DNA of 64,000 nt from Clavibacter sp. VKM Ac-2873. GTDB lineage: Bacteria > Actinomycetota > Actinomycetes > Actinomycetales > Microbacteriaceae. Of the stretch, positions 55,442-64,000 are shown piece by piece. Location of the stretch: assembly GCF_015351075.1 (NCBI RefSeq), contig NZ_JADKRS010000001.1:558001-622000 (forward strand). The letters are read 5' to 3'. How positions within the stretch are numbered: the first letter of the stretch is position 1; each line of letters opens with the position of its first letter. The notes under the pieces are model-generated. The model saw nothing but the letters and a program-made list of their open reading frames with translations, was not told the origin of the DNA and ran no database searches. The translations under genes were made by a program, and so were the position numbers.

Positions 55442-56359
55442 TCAGACGTGGTGGCGGTGCTCGTGCCCGGCGTGCTCCTCGGGCTCCAGCTGGAAGGTGC
55501 TGTGCTCGACGTCGAAGTGGTCGTCGAGGCAGCTGGACAGCCGGTCGAGCAGCTCGCCGGTGCGTCCCTCCCGGAACACCTCCTGCTCCACGACGACGTG
55601 GGCGGTGAAGACGGGCGACCCCGACGTGATGGCCCAGACGTGCACGTCGTGCACCGCGGTGACGCCGGGCGTCTCCAGGAGATGCGCGCGGATCCGCTCG
55701 GGCTCGGTGCCCACGGGGGTGGACTCGTTCAGCACGCGCACCACGTCGCGGAGCAGCACGACCGCCCGCGGGACGATGAGCGCCGCGATGACGAGCGAGG
55801 CGATGGCGTCCGCGCGCCCGAAGCCGGTGACCGCGATCACGACGCCCGCGACGATGGTGGCGACGGACCCGAAGGCGTCGCCGAGCACCTCGAGGTAGGC
55901 GCCGCGCATGTTGATCGAGCGCCCCGCTCCCCCGCGGAGCACCAGGAGCGCCGCGATGTTCGCGACCAGGCCGATGCCGGCGGCGAGGAGCATGACGCGG
56001 GGATCCACCTCGGGGCCCTCCGGCGCGAGGAGCCGCTGGATCCCCTGCACGGCCACGTAGACGGCCACGCCCGCGAGGATCAGCCCGTTCACCAGCGCGC
56101 CGAGCACCTCGCCGCGCTGGAAGCCGAAGGTGTGCCGGTCGGTGGCGGGGCGCGCGGCCACGATGGTGGCGACCAGGGCGATGCCGAGGCCGAGCAGATC
56201 GCTCGTCATGTGGCCCGCGTCCGCCAGGAGCGCGAGCGACCCGGAGACGAGCGCGCCGACGACCTCGACCACGAGGACCGTGGCGGTGATCGCGATGGCG
56301 GCGACGAGGCGACGACGGTCGGTCGTACCCGCGCCGTGGTCGTGCGATCCGGAGCCCAT
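55442..56359 (-). CDS. Cation diffusion facilitator (CDF) metal exporter
   Basis: The product is 305 aa with six membrane segments. Segment 2 has LLADAGHMTSDLLGLGIAL, giving the H-x3-D metal site, and segment 5 repeats it as RGAYLEVLGDAFGSVATI (here E-x3-D, position His replaced by the YLEVLGD form typical of ZitB/CzcD). The cytoplasmic C-terminal domain follows from ~residue 210. His-rich ends (SHDHG and EEHAGHEHRHHV) fit zinc or a similar metal. The ATG at 56359 has TACGGT ending 6 nt upstream. Confidence 0.92.
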   Translation of the reverse strand: MGSGSHDHGAGTTDRRRLVAAIAITATVLVVEVVGALVSGSLALLADAGHMTSDLLGLGIALVATIVAARPATDRHTFGFQRGEVLGALVNGLILAGVAVYVAVQGIQRLLAPEGPEVDPRVMLLAAGIGLVANIAALLVLRGGAGRSINMRGAYLEVLGDAFGSVATIVAGVVIAVTGFGRADAIASLVIAALIVPRAVVLLRDVVRVLNESTPVGTEPERIRAHLLETPGVTAVHDVHVWAITSGSPVFTAHVVVEQEVFREGRTGELLDRLSSCLDDHFDVEHSTFQLEPEEHAGHEHRHHV

Positions 56360-56365
56360 GCGTCC

Positions 56366-56371
56366 ACCGTA
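56366..56371 (-). promoter_or_regulatory. -10 hexamer TACGGT, leaderless geometry (CDF)
   Basis: TACGGT, then GGACGC, then the ATG at 56359 on the minus strand. Confidence 0.45.
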
Positions 56372-56449
56372 CGGGCCCGCCGTCATGCGGATCCAGCCGA
56401 GAGCGCAGTCGGGAACGACTCCCGCTCTCACGAGCGCGGGGAGGGCGCC

Positions 56450-57058
56450 TCAGCCCTCGCCGAGGAGCTCGCGCCGCACGACCGGCATGATGGCGTCGAA
56501 GGCGAGCGCGCGGTGGCTGACGCGGTTCTTCTCGTCGGCGCTGAGGGCCGCGGCGCTCGCGCCGCCGGTGGCCGGTCGGAAGATCGGGTCGTAGCCGAAG
56601 CCGCCCTCCCCCGCCACCTCCCGGAGCACGGATCCCTCCCAGACGCCGACCGCCGTGCGCTCGACGAGGCCGCCAGCGGTGGGGACGGCGAGGGCCGCGG
56701 CGCACGTGAAGCGCGCGCCGCGATGGGCGTCCGGCACGTCGCCCAGCTGCCAGAGCAGGAGCTCGAGGTTCTCGCGGCTGTCGCGCGCCGGGCCCGACCA
56801 ACGCGCCGAGAAGATGCCGGGCGATCCGCCCAGGATGTCGACGCCGATCCCCGAGTCGTCCGCCAGGGCCGCGTGCCCCGTGTGCATCGCGGCCGCGCGC
56901 GCCTTGATGAGCGCGTTCTCCTCGAACGTCGCGCCGTCCTCGACGGGCTCCGGGCCGTCGTACGCGACGAGGTCGATCCCGTCGAGGCGCGCCCCGAGGA
57001 TCCGGCGCAGCTCCTCGACCTTGTGGGCGTTGTGCGTGGCGAGGACGAGCGGGATCAC
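56450..57058 (-). CDS. rdgB: RdgB/HAM1 family non-canonical purine NTP pyrophosphatase
   Basis: The product is 202 aa. It hydrolyses dITP, dXTP and ITP to keep them out of nucleic acids. LVLATHNAHKVEELRRIL at the start, FEENALIKARAAA near 45, LADDSGIGVDILGGSPGIFSARW near 65 and GFGYDPIFRP near 150 are the family blocks. The start is GTG at 57058, 11 nt after rph. Order murI-rph-rdgB is a common bacterial operon. Confidence 0.95.
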   Translation of the reverse strand: MIPLVLATHNAHKVEELRRILGARLDGIDLVAYDGPEPVEDGATFEENALIKARAAAMHTGHAALADDSGIGVDILGGSPGIFSARWSGPARDSRENLELLLWQLGDVPDAHRGARFTCAAALAVPTAGGLVERTAVGVWEGSVLREVAGEGGFGYDPIFRPATGGASAAALSADEKNRVSHRALAFDAIMPVVRRELLGEG

Positions 57059-57069
57059 GGCCGGTGCCC

Positions 57070-57807
57070 TCAGCGCCCGAGCGCCTGCGCCTGCAGCGCC
57101 GTGAGCGTCGTGCCGCCGCCGAGCGCCAGGTCGAGCAGGGCGTCGAGCTCGGCCCGGTCGAAGGGCGCGCCCTCCGCGGTGCCCTGGACCTCGACGAAGG
57201 ATCCGCTGCCCGTCATCACGACGTTCATGTCGGTCTCGGCGCGCACGTCCTCGACGTAGGCGAGGTCGAGGAGCGGCGTGCCGTCGACGATGCCCACGGA
57301 TACCGCGGCGACGCTGTCCTTCAGCGGGGTGGCGCGTTGCGCGATGAACTTGCGCTCGCGGCCCCACTCGAGCGCGTCGGCGAGGGCGACGTAGGCGCCC
57401 GTGATCGCGGCGGTGCGGGTGCCGCCGTCGGCCTGCAGCACGTCGCAGTCGATGACGATCGTGTTCTCCCCGAGCGCCTTCATGTCGACGACCGCGCGGA
57501 GGCTGCGGCCGATGAGGCGCGAGATCTCGTGCGTGCGGCCGCCCACCTTGCCCTTGACGGCCTCGCGGTCCATGCGCTCGTTCGTCGCGCGGGGCAGCAT
57601 CGCGTACTCGGCCGTGACCCAGCCCTGGCCGCTGCCGGCCTTCCAGCGCGGCACGCGGTTCGTGAAGGAGGCGGTGCAGAGGACGCGGGTGCGCCCGAAG
57701 GAGATGAGGGCGGATCCCTCGGCCTGCTCGCTCCAGTTCCGCTCGATGGTGATCTCGCGCAGCTGGTCGGCGGAGCGGCCGTCGTGGCGGGGGGTGTCGT
57801 CGGTCAT
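57070..57807 (-). CDS. rph: Ribonuclease PH
   Basis: The product is 245 aa. It trims tRNA 3' ends phosphorolytically. [14 protein letters not shown] near residue 10, [34 protein letters not shown] (read in pieces) near 35-65, [30 protein letters not shown] near 100 and the GRERKFI segment match Rph. The ATG at 57807 has no close Shine-Dalgarno but follows murI by only 8 nt. Confidence 0.95.
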   Translation of the reverse strand: MTDDTPRHDGRSADQLREITIERNWSEQAEGSALISFGRTRVLCTASFTNRVPRWKAGSGQGWVTAEYAMLPRATNERMDREAVKGKVGGRTHEISRLIGRSLRAVVDMKALGENTIVIDCDVLQADGGTRTAAITGAYVALADALEWGRERKFIAQRATPLKDSVAAVSVGIVDGTPLLDLAYVEDVRAETDMNVVMTGSGSFVEVQGTAEGAPFDRAELDALLDLALGGGTTLTALQAQALGR

Positions 57808-57815
57808 GTGCGGCC

Positions 57816-58700
57816 TCAGCTCGGGTCGGGGGTGGTCGGGGTGATCTCGGTGACGGGACGCGTCGCCGCGTCCGACCGGGGCGGTCGGGGAAGCTGGATG
57901 GCGCCGGTCTCGACGAGCTCGACGTGGGTGACGCCCGACCCGAGCATGCGGTGGGCGAGGACCTCGAAGTCGGATGCGCTGCCTCCGGTGGCCTCGTACC
58001 GGATCACGGGAGGCGCGTCGGAGCGCCGCTCGAGGCCCGCGGACACCAGCTCCCGGTAGACGTCCTTGGCGGTCTCGGTGTCGCTCGACACGAGCGTCAC
58101 GTCGGGGCCCATGAGCAGCGAGATCGCGCCCTCGAGGAACGGGTAGTGCGTGCAGCCGAGCACGAGCGTGTCGATGCCCGCCGCGCGGAGCGGCGCCAGG
58201 TACCCCTCGGCGGCGGCCATCAGCTCGGGGCCCGACGTCTCGCCGCGCTCCACGAAGGCGACGAAGTCGGGAGCCTCCGCGGAGGTGAGCTGCAGGTGCG
58301 GCGCGGCGGCGAACGCGTCGTCGTAGGCGCGGCTCGTGACCGTGGCGTGCGTGGCGATGACGCCCACGCGGTGGTTGCGCGTGACGCTGACGGCGGTGCG
58401 CACGGCCGGCTGGATCACCTCGACCACCGGGATGTCGTAGCGCTCGCGGGCGTCCCGGAGCATGGCCGCCGACGCCGTGTTGCAGGCGATGACGAGCATC
58501 TTCACGCCGCGTTCGACGAGGTCGTCGAGCACCGCGAGCGCGTAGCGGCGGACCTCCGCGATCGGCTTGTCGCCGTAGGGCGTGTGCGCCGTGTCGCCGA
58601 TGTAGATGATCGACTCGCGCGGCAGGAGGGTCGCGACCGCCCGGGCCACGGTGAGGCCGCCGACGCCGGAGTCGAAGATCCCGATCGGCGCGTCGCTCAT
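57816..58700 (-). CDS. murI: Glutamate racemase
   Basis: The product is 294 aa. It makes D-glutamate for peptidoglycan. [17 protein letters not shown] near residue 5 holds the Asp-Ser, [15 protein letters not shown] near 70 the first catalytic Cys, and [14 protein letters not shown] near 185 the second Cys-Thr-His. The C-terminus is a Pro/Thr tail. The ATG at 58700 has TAGGCT ending 6 nt upstream, the likely start of the murI-rph-rdgB operon. Confidence 0.95.
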   Translation of the reverse strand: MSDAPIGIFDSGVGGLTVARAVATLLPRESIIYIGDTAHTPYGDKPIAEVRRYALAVLDDLVERGVKMLVIACNTASAAMLRDARERYDIPVVEVIQPAVRTAVSVTRNHRVGVIATHATVTSRAYDDAFAAAPHLQLTSAEAPDFVAFVERGETSGPELMAAAEGYLAPLRAAGIDTLVLGCTHYPFLEGAISLLMGPDVTLVSSDTETAKDVYRELVSAGLERRSDAPPVIRYEATGGSASDFEVLAHRMLGSGVTHVELVETGAIQLPRPPRSDAATRPVTEITPTTPDPS

Positions 58701-58706
58701 CCCGCC

Positions 58707-58712
58707 AGCCTA
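58707..58712 (-). promoter_or_regulatory. -10 hexamer TAGGCT, leaderless geometry (murI operon)
   Basis: TAGGCT, then GGCGGG, then the ATG at 58700 on the minus strand. Confidence 0.5.
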
Positions 58713-58758
58713 CCGGCGGGCCCGGACGCGCCCGCAGCCGGCCGGTCGCGCCACGCGG

Positions 58759-60222
58759 TCACAGCGCTCGCCGCGCGTCCTCCTGCGCGACGAGCTCGGG
58801 CAGGTCCTTCAACCGCCCCAGCCCGGCGAGCGGCTGCGCCATGCGCGCGTTGCCGCGGAGCCTCTCCCGGTTGCGATCCAGGAACCACCAGTAGCCGGCG
58901 GTGAACGGGCACGCCGTGGGGCCGACGCGCACCTTCGGGTCGAACGGGCAGCCGCCGCAGTGATCCGACATGCGGTCGATGTACGCGCCGCCTCCCGCGT
59001 AGGGCTTCGTCGCCATCCGCCCCCCGTCCGCATGCAGCGCCATGCCGACGACGTTCGCCGGCATGACCCACGGCGTGCCGTCGACGAACGAGTCGATGAA
59101 CCAGTCGTTCATCGCGGCCGGGTCGTAGCCGCGCTGGAGCGCGAGGTTGCCGAGGATCATCAGCCGCTCGATGTGGTGCGCCCACCCGTGCGTGCGGACC
59201 TTGTCGACGACATGCGAGAGGCACGCGGCCTCGATGCCGGACGCGTCGAGCTCGCGCAGCGCGGTCGGCACGCCGCGGCGCGCGTCGAGCCGGTTCTGGG
59301 AGGTGTAGTCGTCCTCGAAGGCCCAGTAGAGGTGCCAGACGTAGTCGCGCCAGCCCATGATCTGCCGCACGATGCCCTCGACGCTCTGGATGGGCGCCCG
59401 GCCGGCCGCGTGCTCCTGGACGATGCGCTCGATGACGTCCGCGGGATCCAGCACGCCCATGTTCATGGTGGCGCTCAGGAGCGAGTGCGCCATGGTCCAG
59501 TCGCCGGCGAGCGACGCGTCCTCGAAGGGGCCGAAGTCGTTGAGGCGGCTCGCCACGAAGTCGTCGAGCGCGAGGCGGCCCTCCTCGGGTGTCACGGCGA
59601 AGCGCCGCGGCCCGTCGTCGCCGACGAAGCGCACGATGCCCTTCCGCTCCCACTCATCGAGGTCGGCGCGCACCTCGGCGTCGATGTCGTCCTCCTCGGG
59701 CCACCACGGTTCGGGGAGGCCGAGGCTCGTCGCGCCCTTCGGCGGGCGCTCGCGGTTGTCGTGGTCGTAGTTCCAGCGGCCGCCGACCGGGTCGTCGCCG
59801 TCCATGAGGATGCCCGTGCGGGCGCGCGACCAGCGGTAGAAGTCCTCCATGACGAGCCGGTTCGACGTGCGCCCCGCCATCCACTCGGCGAACTCCTGCT
59901 CGCTCGTGACGAAGCCGCGGCTCGGCAGCACCTCCGCCCCGATCTCCGCGACGAGGCGCCGGAGACCGCGGGAGGTGGGATCGATGACCTCCAGGTCGTC
60001 CCGGCCCTCCACGACCTCGCGGTAGTGGTCCACCTGGTGGAACTCGACGCGGTCGCCCAGCGCGCGAGCGCGGTGCCGGATGCCGGAGAGGATGAGGTGC
60101 GCCTTCGCCCGGTGGTACGGCCTCCGCGCGAGCAGGCCGCGCGACTCGATGAGCAGCACCGGCCCGCCGTCGTCGAAGTGGTCGCCCAGCTGGTCGGCCA
60201 GGATCCATCGCGTGCGCTCCAT
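58759..60222 (-). CDS. FeS-containing cryptochrome/photolyase family protein (FeS-BCP, PhrB-like)
   Basis: The product is 487 aa. The N-terminal domain begins WILADQLGDHFD, as in the prokaryotic (6-4) photolyase group rather than CPD photolyases. Four Cys at ~334, 422, 425 and 438 have the spacing 88/3/13 that matches the [4Fe-4S] ligands of Agrobacterium PhrB as I recall them. It would repair (6-4) photoproducts using FAD and light. The ATG at 60222 has TAGGTT ending 6 nt upstream; it diverges from pncB. Confidence 0.9.
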   Translation of the reverse strand: MERTRWILADQLGDHFDDGGPVLLIESRGLLARRPYHRAKAHLILSGIRHRARALGDRVEFHQVDHYREVVEGRDDLEVIDPTSRGLRRLVAEIGAEVLPSRGFVTSEQEFAEWMAGRTSNRLVMEDFYRWSRARTGILMDGDDPVGGRWNYDHDNRERPPKGATSLGLPEPWWPEEDDIDAEVRADLDEWERKGIVRFVGDDGPRRFAVTPEEGRLALDDFVASRLNDFGPFEDASLAGDWTMAHSLLSATMNMGVLDPADVIERIVQEHAAGRAPIQSVEGIVRQIMGWRDYVWHLYWAFEDDYTSQNRLDARRGVPTALRELDASGIEAACLSHVVDKVRTHGWAHHIERLMILGNLALQRGYDPAAMNDWFIDSFVDGTPWVMPANVVGMALHADGGRMATKPYAGGGAYIDRMSDHCGGCPFDPKVRVGPTACPFTAGYWWFLDRNRERLRGNARMAQPLAGLGRLKDLPELVAQEDARRAL

Positions 60223-60228
60223 GGCACG

Positions 60229-60234
60229 AACCTA
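60229..60234 (-). promoter_or_regulatory. -10 hexamer TAGGTT, leaderless geometry (photolyase)
   Basis: TAGGTT, then CGTGCC, then the ATG at 60222 on the minus strand. Confidence 0.5.
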
Positions 60235-60301
60235 GGCCGGACCCCCGGTCATCGTCCCGGCCGGTGCGCGATGCGGACGGCGTCCGCGACGGGCGCCGCC
60301 C

Positions 60302-60307
60302 TAGGCT
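60302..60307 (+). promoter_or_regulatory. -10 hexamer TAGGCT, leaderless geometry (pncB)
   Basis: TAGGCT, then GGGCGG, then the GTG start at 60314. Confidence 0.5.
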
Positions 60308-60313
60308 GGGCGG

Positions 60314-61630
60314 GTGACCCCGGCGACCTCCCTCCTCACCGACCGCTACGAGCTGACGATGCTCGACGCCGCGCTGAAGGCGGGCACCCACGACCGGGAC
60401 TGCGTGTTCGAGTGCTTCGCGCGGCGCCTCCCGAGCGGCCGCCGCTTCGGCGTCGTCGCGGGCACCGGCCGCCTGCTGGAGCTGATCCGCGACTTCCGCT
60501 TCGGCGACGCCGAGCTCGAGTACCTGCGCTCCGAGCGCGTCGTGGGCGACGAGGCGCTGGCCTGGCTCGCCGACTACCGGTTCCGCGGCCGCATCACGGG
60601 CTACCGCGAGGGCGAGGTCTACTTCCCGGGCTCCCCGCTGCTCACGGTCGAGGCGCCCTTCGCCGACGGCGTGATCCTCGAGACCCTCGTCCTCAGCGTC
60701 CTCAACTACGACTCCGCGGTCGCGAGCGCCGCCTCGCGCATGGTGCAGGTCGCCGGCGGCCGTCCGCTCGCCGAGATGGGATCCCGCCGCACGGGCGAGC
60801 GCTCCGCCGTCGCCGCCGCACGCGCCGCCTTCATCGCCGGGTTCAGCGCCACGTCGAACCTCGAGGCCGGCCGCACGTGGGGAGTCCCGACGATGGGCAC
60901 CGCCGCCCACTCCTTCACGCTCCTGCACGACACCGAGGAGCAGGCCTTCCGCGCCCAGGTCGACGCCCTCGGCGCCGGGACCACCCTCCTCGTCGACACC
61001 TACGACGTGCGGCAGGGCGTGGAGACCGCGGTCCGCGTCGCGGGGCCCGGCCTCGGCGCCGTCCGGCTCGACTCGGGCGACCTGCCGGTGCTCGTCGGCG
61101 AGGTGCGCGCGCAGCTCGACGCGCTCGGCGCGACGGGCACGCGGATCACGGTCACGAACGACCTCGACGAGCACGGCATCGCGGGCCTGGCCGCCTCGCC
61201 GGTGGACTCCTACGGCGTCGGGACCTCGCTCGTCACCGGATCCGGGGCCCCCGCGGCCGGCATGGTCTTCAAGCTCGTGGCCCATCGCCACGCGGGTGGC
61301 GACGGCGAGTGGGTGTCCGTCGCGAAGCGGTCCACCGGCAAGCAGAGCCGCGGCGGTCTCAAGTCGGCGCTGCGCCGGCATGACGCGCAGGGCGTCGCCA
61401 CGAGCGAGCTCGTCACCGTCGGGCCGCACCCGGCGCCGCTCCCCGGCGACCGCGGCCTCGTCGTCACGCTCGCCGAGGGCGGCGAGCCGGATCCGCGTTG
61501 GCTCGGCCGCGCGGGAACCGCGGCGGCCCGCGAGCACCACGCCCGGATCGTGCGCGACCTGCCGGTGCAGGCCTTCCGACTACGTGCCGGTGACCCGGCG
61601 ATCCCCACCGAGGAGGGCGTCACCGCCTGA
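60314..61630 (+). CDS. pncB: Nicotinate phosphoribosyltransferase
   Basis: The product is 438 aa. It makes nicotinate mononucleotide from nicotinate and PRPP in NAD salvage. LLTDRYELTMLDAALKAG at the start, FECFARRLPSGRRFGVVAG near 40, EMGSRRTGERSAVAAARAAFIAGFSATSN (read in pieces) near 155-185, GTAAHSFTLLHDTE near 195 with the catalytic His, and VRLDSGDL near 250 are diagnostic. The start is GTG at 60314. It converges on the DUF3039 gene with 25 nt between stops. Confidence 0.95.
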   Translation: MTPATSLLTDRYELTMLDAALKAGTHDRDCVFECFARRLPSGRRFGVVAGTGRLLELIRDFRFGDAELEYLRSERVVGDEALAWLADYRFRGRITGYREGEVYFPGSPLLTVEAPFADGVILETLVLSVLNYDSAVASAASRMVQVAGGRPLAEMGSRRTGERSAVAAARAAFIAGFSATSNLEAGRTWGVPTMGTAAHSFTLLHDTEEQAFRAQVDALGAGTTLLVDTYDVRQGVETAVRVAGPGLGAVRLDSGDLPVLVGEVRAQLDALGATGTRITVTNDLDEHGIAGLAASPVDSYGVGTSLVTGSGAPAAGMVFKLVAHRHAGGDGEWVSVAKRSTGKQSRGGLKSALRRHDAQGVATSELVTVGPHPAPLPGDRGLVVTLAEGGEPDPRWLGRAGTAAAREHHARIVRDLPVQAFRLRAGDPAIPTEEGVTA

Positions 61631-61655
61631 TGCGGGTGGCGCGTCGGGTGGGGCC

Positions 61656-61943
61656 CTACTCGGGCTTCATGTTCTCGTAGATCCGCTTGCAGTCCGGGCA
61701 GACGGGGAACTTCTCCGGATCGCGGCCGGGCAGCCACTTCTTGCCGCAGAGCGCCTTCACGGGCTTGCCGCTGATCGCGGACTCGAGGATCTTGTCCTTC
61801 TTCACGTAGTGCGAGAAGCGCTCGTGATCGCCTGGCTCGATCGTCTCCTGCTCGAGGAGCTCCTCGAGCTCGCGGTCGAGGGTGTCGGTTCCGCCGCCCT
61901 GCGCGGGTCGGCCGGGGTCCTGTTCGATGCTGAGGATGACCAT
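61656..61943 (-). CDS. DUF3039 domain protein (putative zinc ribbon)
   Basis: The product is 95 aa. The acidic N-terminus (LDRELEELLEQETIEPGDHERFSHY) is followed by VKALCGKKW and FPVCPDCKRIYENM, whose three Cys plus a His could bind one zinc. This matches DUF3039, an actinobacterial family of unknown function. Nothing nearby suggests a role. The ATG at 61943 has TAGACT ending 6 nt upstream. Confidence 0.85.
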   Translation of the reverse strand: MVILSIEQDPGRPAQGGGTDTLDRELEELLEQETIEPGDHERFSHYVKKDKILESAISGKPVKALCGKKWLPGRDPEKFPVCPDCKRIYENMKPE

Positions 61944-61949
61944 CCCCCC

Positions 61950-61955
61950 AGTCTA
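61950..61955 (-). promoter_or_regulatory. -10 hexamer TAGACT, leaderless geometry (DUF3039)
   Basis: TAGACT, then GGGGGG, then the ATG at 61943 on the minus strand. Confidence 0.5.
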
Positions 61956-61996
61956 CTTTTCCCGTGCGCACGGACCGGCGGCGCGGAACCCGGCGC

Positions 61997-63568
61997 TCAG
62001 TGGCGCTGCGCGAAGGCCAGGAGCTCGGGACCTCGGCGCTCAAAGAGGCGGCCTCCGCCGACGACTCCGGCGAGGAGCGTCAGCACGCCGATGCCGAGGC
62101 CCACCACGAGCGACCAGAGCGGGTACGCGCCGCCGTGGACGAGGCCCATCCAGCCGAGCCAGACGGAGGGCAGCGCGAACACGACCGTGGCGAGGAATGT
62201 GAGCGTGGGCACGGTGGATCCGCCGGCGCTCACGCTCTGCGGCGCGTGGAACGGGCTGTCCCCGGGGCGCGACGCGGGATAGGGGAATCGCGCCGAGAAG
62301 AGCGACGACAGGCCGACGCCCGCGAGCAGGACCCCGCCGCTGACCCCGATGACGGAGGGGAGGACCGACGGGTCGCCGAAGCCGAGCGCGCTGAGCGGCG
62401 CGCCGATCGCCACGAGCGGGATGCCGATGGCGAGCACGGGCACGAGGCGGCCGACGCGGTCCGCGACGCCGCGGATGCCCGACACGACGTGCAGCCACAC
62501 CGCCGTGTGGTCGTGCGCGGTGTCGTTGTGCACGCTCCAGCCGAGGAAGAGCGCCATCACGGGCAGCGGCACCAGGGCGAGCACGTGCGCGTCGACGTCG
62601 ACGATCACCAGCGGGATGAGGAGGACGAGCGGCAGCACCGGGATCAGGACGAGCGTGGCGCGGTAGCGCGGGTCGCGGATCCAGTAGGTGACGCTGCGCG
62701 CGGCCACCGCACCCGCGGGCGAGGCGCCGAAGCGGGCGAACCAGCCGAGGCCGGTCTGCGCGCGGCCGCCTCCGGTGCGATCCGGCGCGGTGAGCGCCCA
62801 CGGCACGACGCGGACCCAGAGGAGCGCGAGCAGCGCGGCCGAGGCGAGGGCCACCAGGAGCATGCCCGCCGCGCCGACCGCGTCGCCGGAGACGGCGGCA
62901 GCGGGAGCGGCCCAGGCCGCGCCGAGCGGCGTCCAGGCGATCACGCCGAGCGCGCCGCTCACGGGGCGGAGGCCGTCGTCGAGGAGGTCCGCCTGGGCGA
63001 GGGCGATGACCGCGGGCACGAGCAGCACGGCGACGAGGCCCGCCGCGAGGCCGGTCGCCTCACGGGCCCGGCGCGTGCTGAGCAGCACGGACGCCAGGAC
63101 GGTGCTGATGCGGGCGACGAGCACGCACGTGACCACGGCGGCGCACGCGGCGACCACCGCGACGAGGGCGGTCAGCGGATCGCGGGCCCACGTGATCACC
63201 GTGGTGAGCGCCACGACGACGAGGACGACGCCCGGGACGCTGACGACGGCCGCCGCGCCGAGCGCCAGGGCGAGTCGGCGGTGCTCGATGCCGTAGAGGG
63301 CGAACCGCCGCGGGTCCATGGCGTCCTCGGTCCCGAGCACGAGCGGCACGACGAGCGATCCGAGGACGACGAGGGCGCCACCGGCGACGACGACGTCCCG
63401 CGCCGCGGCGACGTCGGCGTCGCGGAGTCCCGCCAGCGCGCCCACGGCGAGCACCGTGACGAGGATCCCGTAGACGCCCGCCGCGACGAGCCCGAGGACC
63501 TGCCAGGGACTGCGACGGAAGGCGTTGGCGAGGAGGGCGAGCCTCAGTCGGAGAACGAGTGCAACCAC
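61997..63568 (-). CDS. ABC exporter permease, ABC-2-like
   Basis: The product is 523 aa with about twelve hydrophobic segments. VLVARISTVLASVLLSTRRARE near residue 155 and RSVTYWIRDPRYRATLVLIPVL near residue 290 are cytoplasmic loops typical of large actinobacterial ABC-2-type permeases. Substrate unknown. Its start overlaps the end of the ATPase gene by 25 nt, so the pair forms one exporter. The start codon is the first of the frame after that overlap and is not independently supported. Confidence 0.82.
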   Translation of the reverse strand: MVALVLRLRLALLANAFRRSPWQVLGLVAAGVYGILVTVLAVGALAGLRDADVAAARDVVVAGGALVVLGSLVVPLVLGTEDAMDPRRFALYGIEHRRLALALGAAAVVSVPGVVLVVVALTTVITWARDPLTALVAVVAACAAVVTCVLVARISTVLASVLLSTRRAREATGLAAGLVAVLLVPAVIALAQADLLDDGLRPVSGALGVIAWTPLGAAWAAPAAAVSGDAVGAAGMLLVALASAALLALLWVRVVPWALTAPDRTGGGRAQTGLGWFARFGASPAGAVAARSVTYWIRDPRYRATLVLIPVLPLVLLIPLVIVDVDAHVLALVPLPVMALFLGWSVHNDTAHDHTAVWLHVVSGIRGVADRVGRLVPVLAIGIPLVAIGAPLSALGFGDPSVLPSVIGVSGGVLLAGVGLSSLFSARFPYPASRPGDSPFHAPQSVSAGGSTVPTLTFLATVVFALPSVWLGWMGLVHGGAYPLWSLVVGLGIGVLTLLAGVVGGGRLFERRGPELLAFAQRH

Positions 63569-64000
63569 GAGAACCCTTCCGCCGTGCGTCGACCGCCGGC
63601 CAGGGCGACGAAGCGCTCCTCGAGCGAGCGGCCCGCGCGGACCTCGTCCATGGTCCCCGCGGCGAGGACCCGGCCGTTGACGATGATGGCGACGTGGTCG
63701 CAGATGCGCTGGATGAAGTCCATGCCGTGGCTCGAGAGCACGACCGTGCCGCCGTGCGCCACGTAGTCCTGCAGGATCTCCACGACGTTCGCCGCTGACA
63801 CCGGGTCGACCGACTCGAAGGGCTCGTCGAGGACGAGCATGCGCGGCGAGTGGATCATGGCGCAGGCCAGCGCGACCTTCTTGGTCATGCCCGCCGAGTA
63901 GTCGGTGACGAGCCGGCCGACGGCGTCCTCGAGCCCGAACGCAGCGACGAGGTCGGCCGACCGGCTGCGGATCTCCGCGTCGTCGAGTCCCCGGAGGGCG
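63544..64000 (-). CDS. ABC exporter ATP-binding protein, 5'-truncated by window end
   Basis: Only the C-terminal ~151 residues are in the window. The signature motif appears in the degenerate form DYSAGMTKKVALACAMI, followed by Walker B MLVLDEPFESVDP and the H-loop VVLSSHGMDF. This pattern is common in ABC-2 exporter ATPases. It precedes and overlaps the permease gene by 25 nt. Walker A lies beyond the window edge. Confidence 0.88.
   Translation of the reverse strand, partial: ALRGLDDAEIRSRSADLVAAFGLEDAVGRLVTDYSAGMTKKVALACAMIHSPRMLVLDEPFESVDPVSAANVVEILQDYVAHGGTVVLSSHGMDFIQRICDHVAIIVNGRVLAAGTMDEVRAGRSLEERFVALAGGRRTAEGFSWLHSFSD

Overview
The window is ordinary, densely packed chromosome from a very GC-rich actinobacterium. 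The family Microbacteriaceae fits best, and a Clavibacter-like organism is the most likely source. This rests on content, because no database search was possible: a Kgd-type fused 2-oxoglutarate decarboxylase/dehydrogenase, a GuaB1-type IMPDH relative, a SigR/RsrA redox sigma pair, DUF3515 and DUF3039 proteins, a secretin-free Tad locus, FtsE with a long Ala/Pro tail, a tmRNA whose tag ends in LAA, and almost no A/T at third codon positions. I see no prophage, insertion sequence, integron or CRISPR array.

Layout. 1-2620: end of a DUF3515 lipoprotein, a convergent family-2 glycosyltransferase, and ddl. 2623-8057: a minus-strand run leuC-leuD-murA-plsC-gpsA-ddl joining leucine synthesis, the first committed step of peptidoglycan synthesis, phospholipid acylation and D-Ala-D-Ala synthesis. 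8082-11602: terC with a PP2C phosphatase, a TetR regulator and an SDR. 11736-14356: metY-metX (homoserine acetylation and sulfhydrylation). 14475-18393: a signalling island of response regulator, histidine kinase, kinase-like membrane protein and a second, paralogous response regulator. 18421-27153: MFS exporter, thiamine-binding-type protein, YceI, NnrD, an old yellow enzyme, two CBS/CNNM (hemolysin-like) membrane proteins and guaB1. 27334-31140: kgd.

31246-36215: GNAT, rsrA-sigR divergent from aroA-rsgA-hisN. 36244-41889: DHA2 exporter divergent from a three-gene ABC importer with a fused double permease. 41989-46798: the trans-translation and division block prfB-ftsE-ftsX-smpB-ssrA. 46874-48181: MFS. 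48252-52882: Tad pilus genes. 52952-58700: xylB, tRNA-Leu(UAG), DedA, a CDF metal exporter and the murI-rph-rdgB operon. 58759-64000: FeS-type photolyase divergent from pncB, DUF3039 and an ABC-2 exporter cut by the window end.

The strongest cross-window signal is regulatory. At 11 genes a TANNNT hexamer ends exactly 6 nt before the start codon, and at several more the gap is 7-10 nt. This is the geometry of leaderless transcription. The same geometry places a 10-codon leaderless upstream ORF in front of leuC. A second clear signal is a GGAAT-N18-GTT SigR-type promoter that lies across the start of aroA and points at sigR, implying autoregulation. The most system-like gene group is the response regulator / kinase / pseudokinase / response regulator island.
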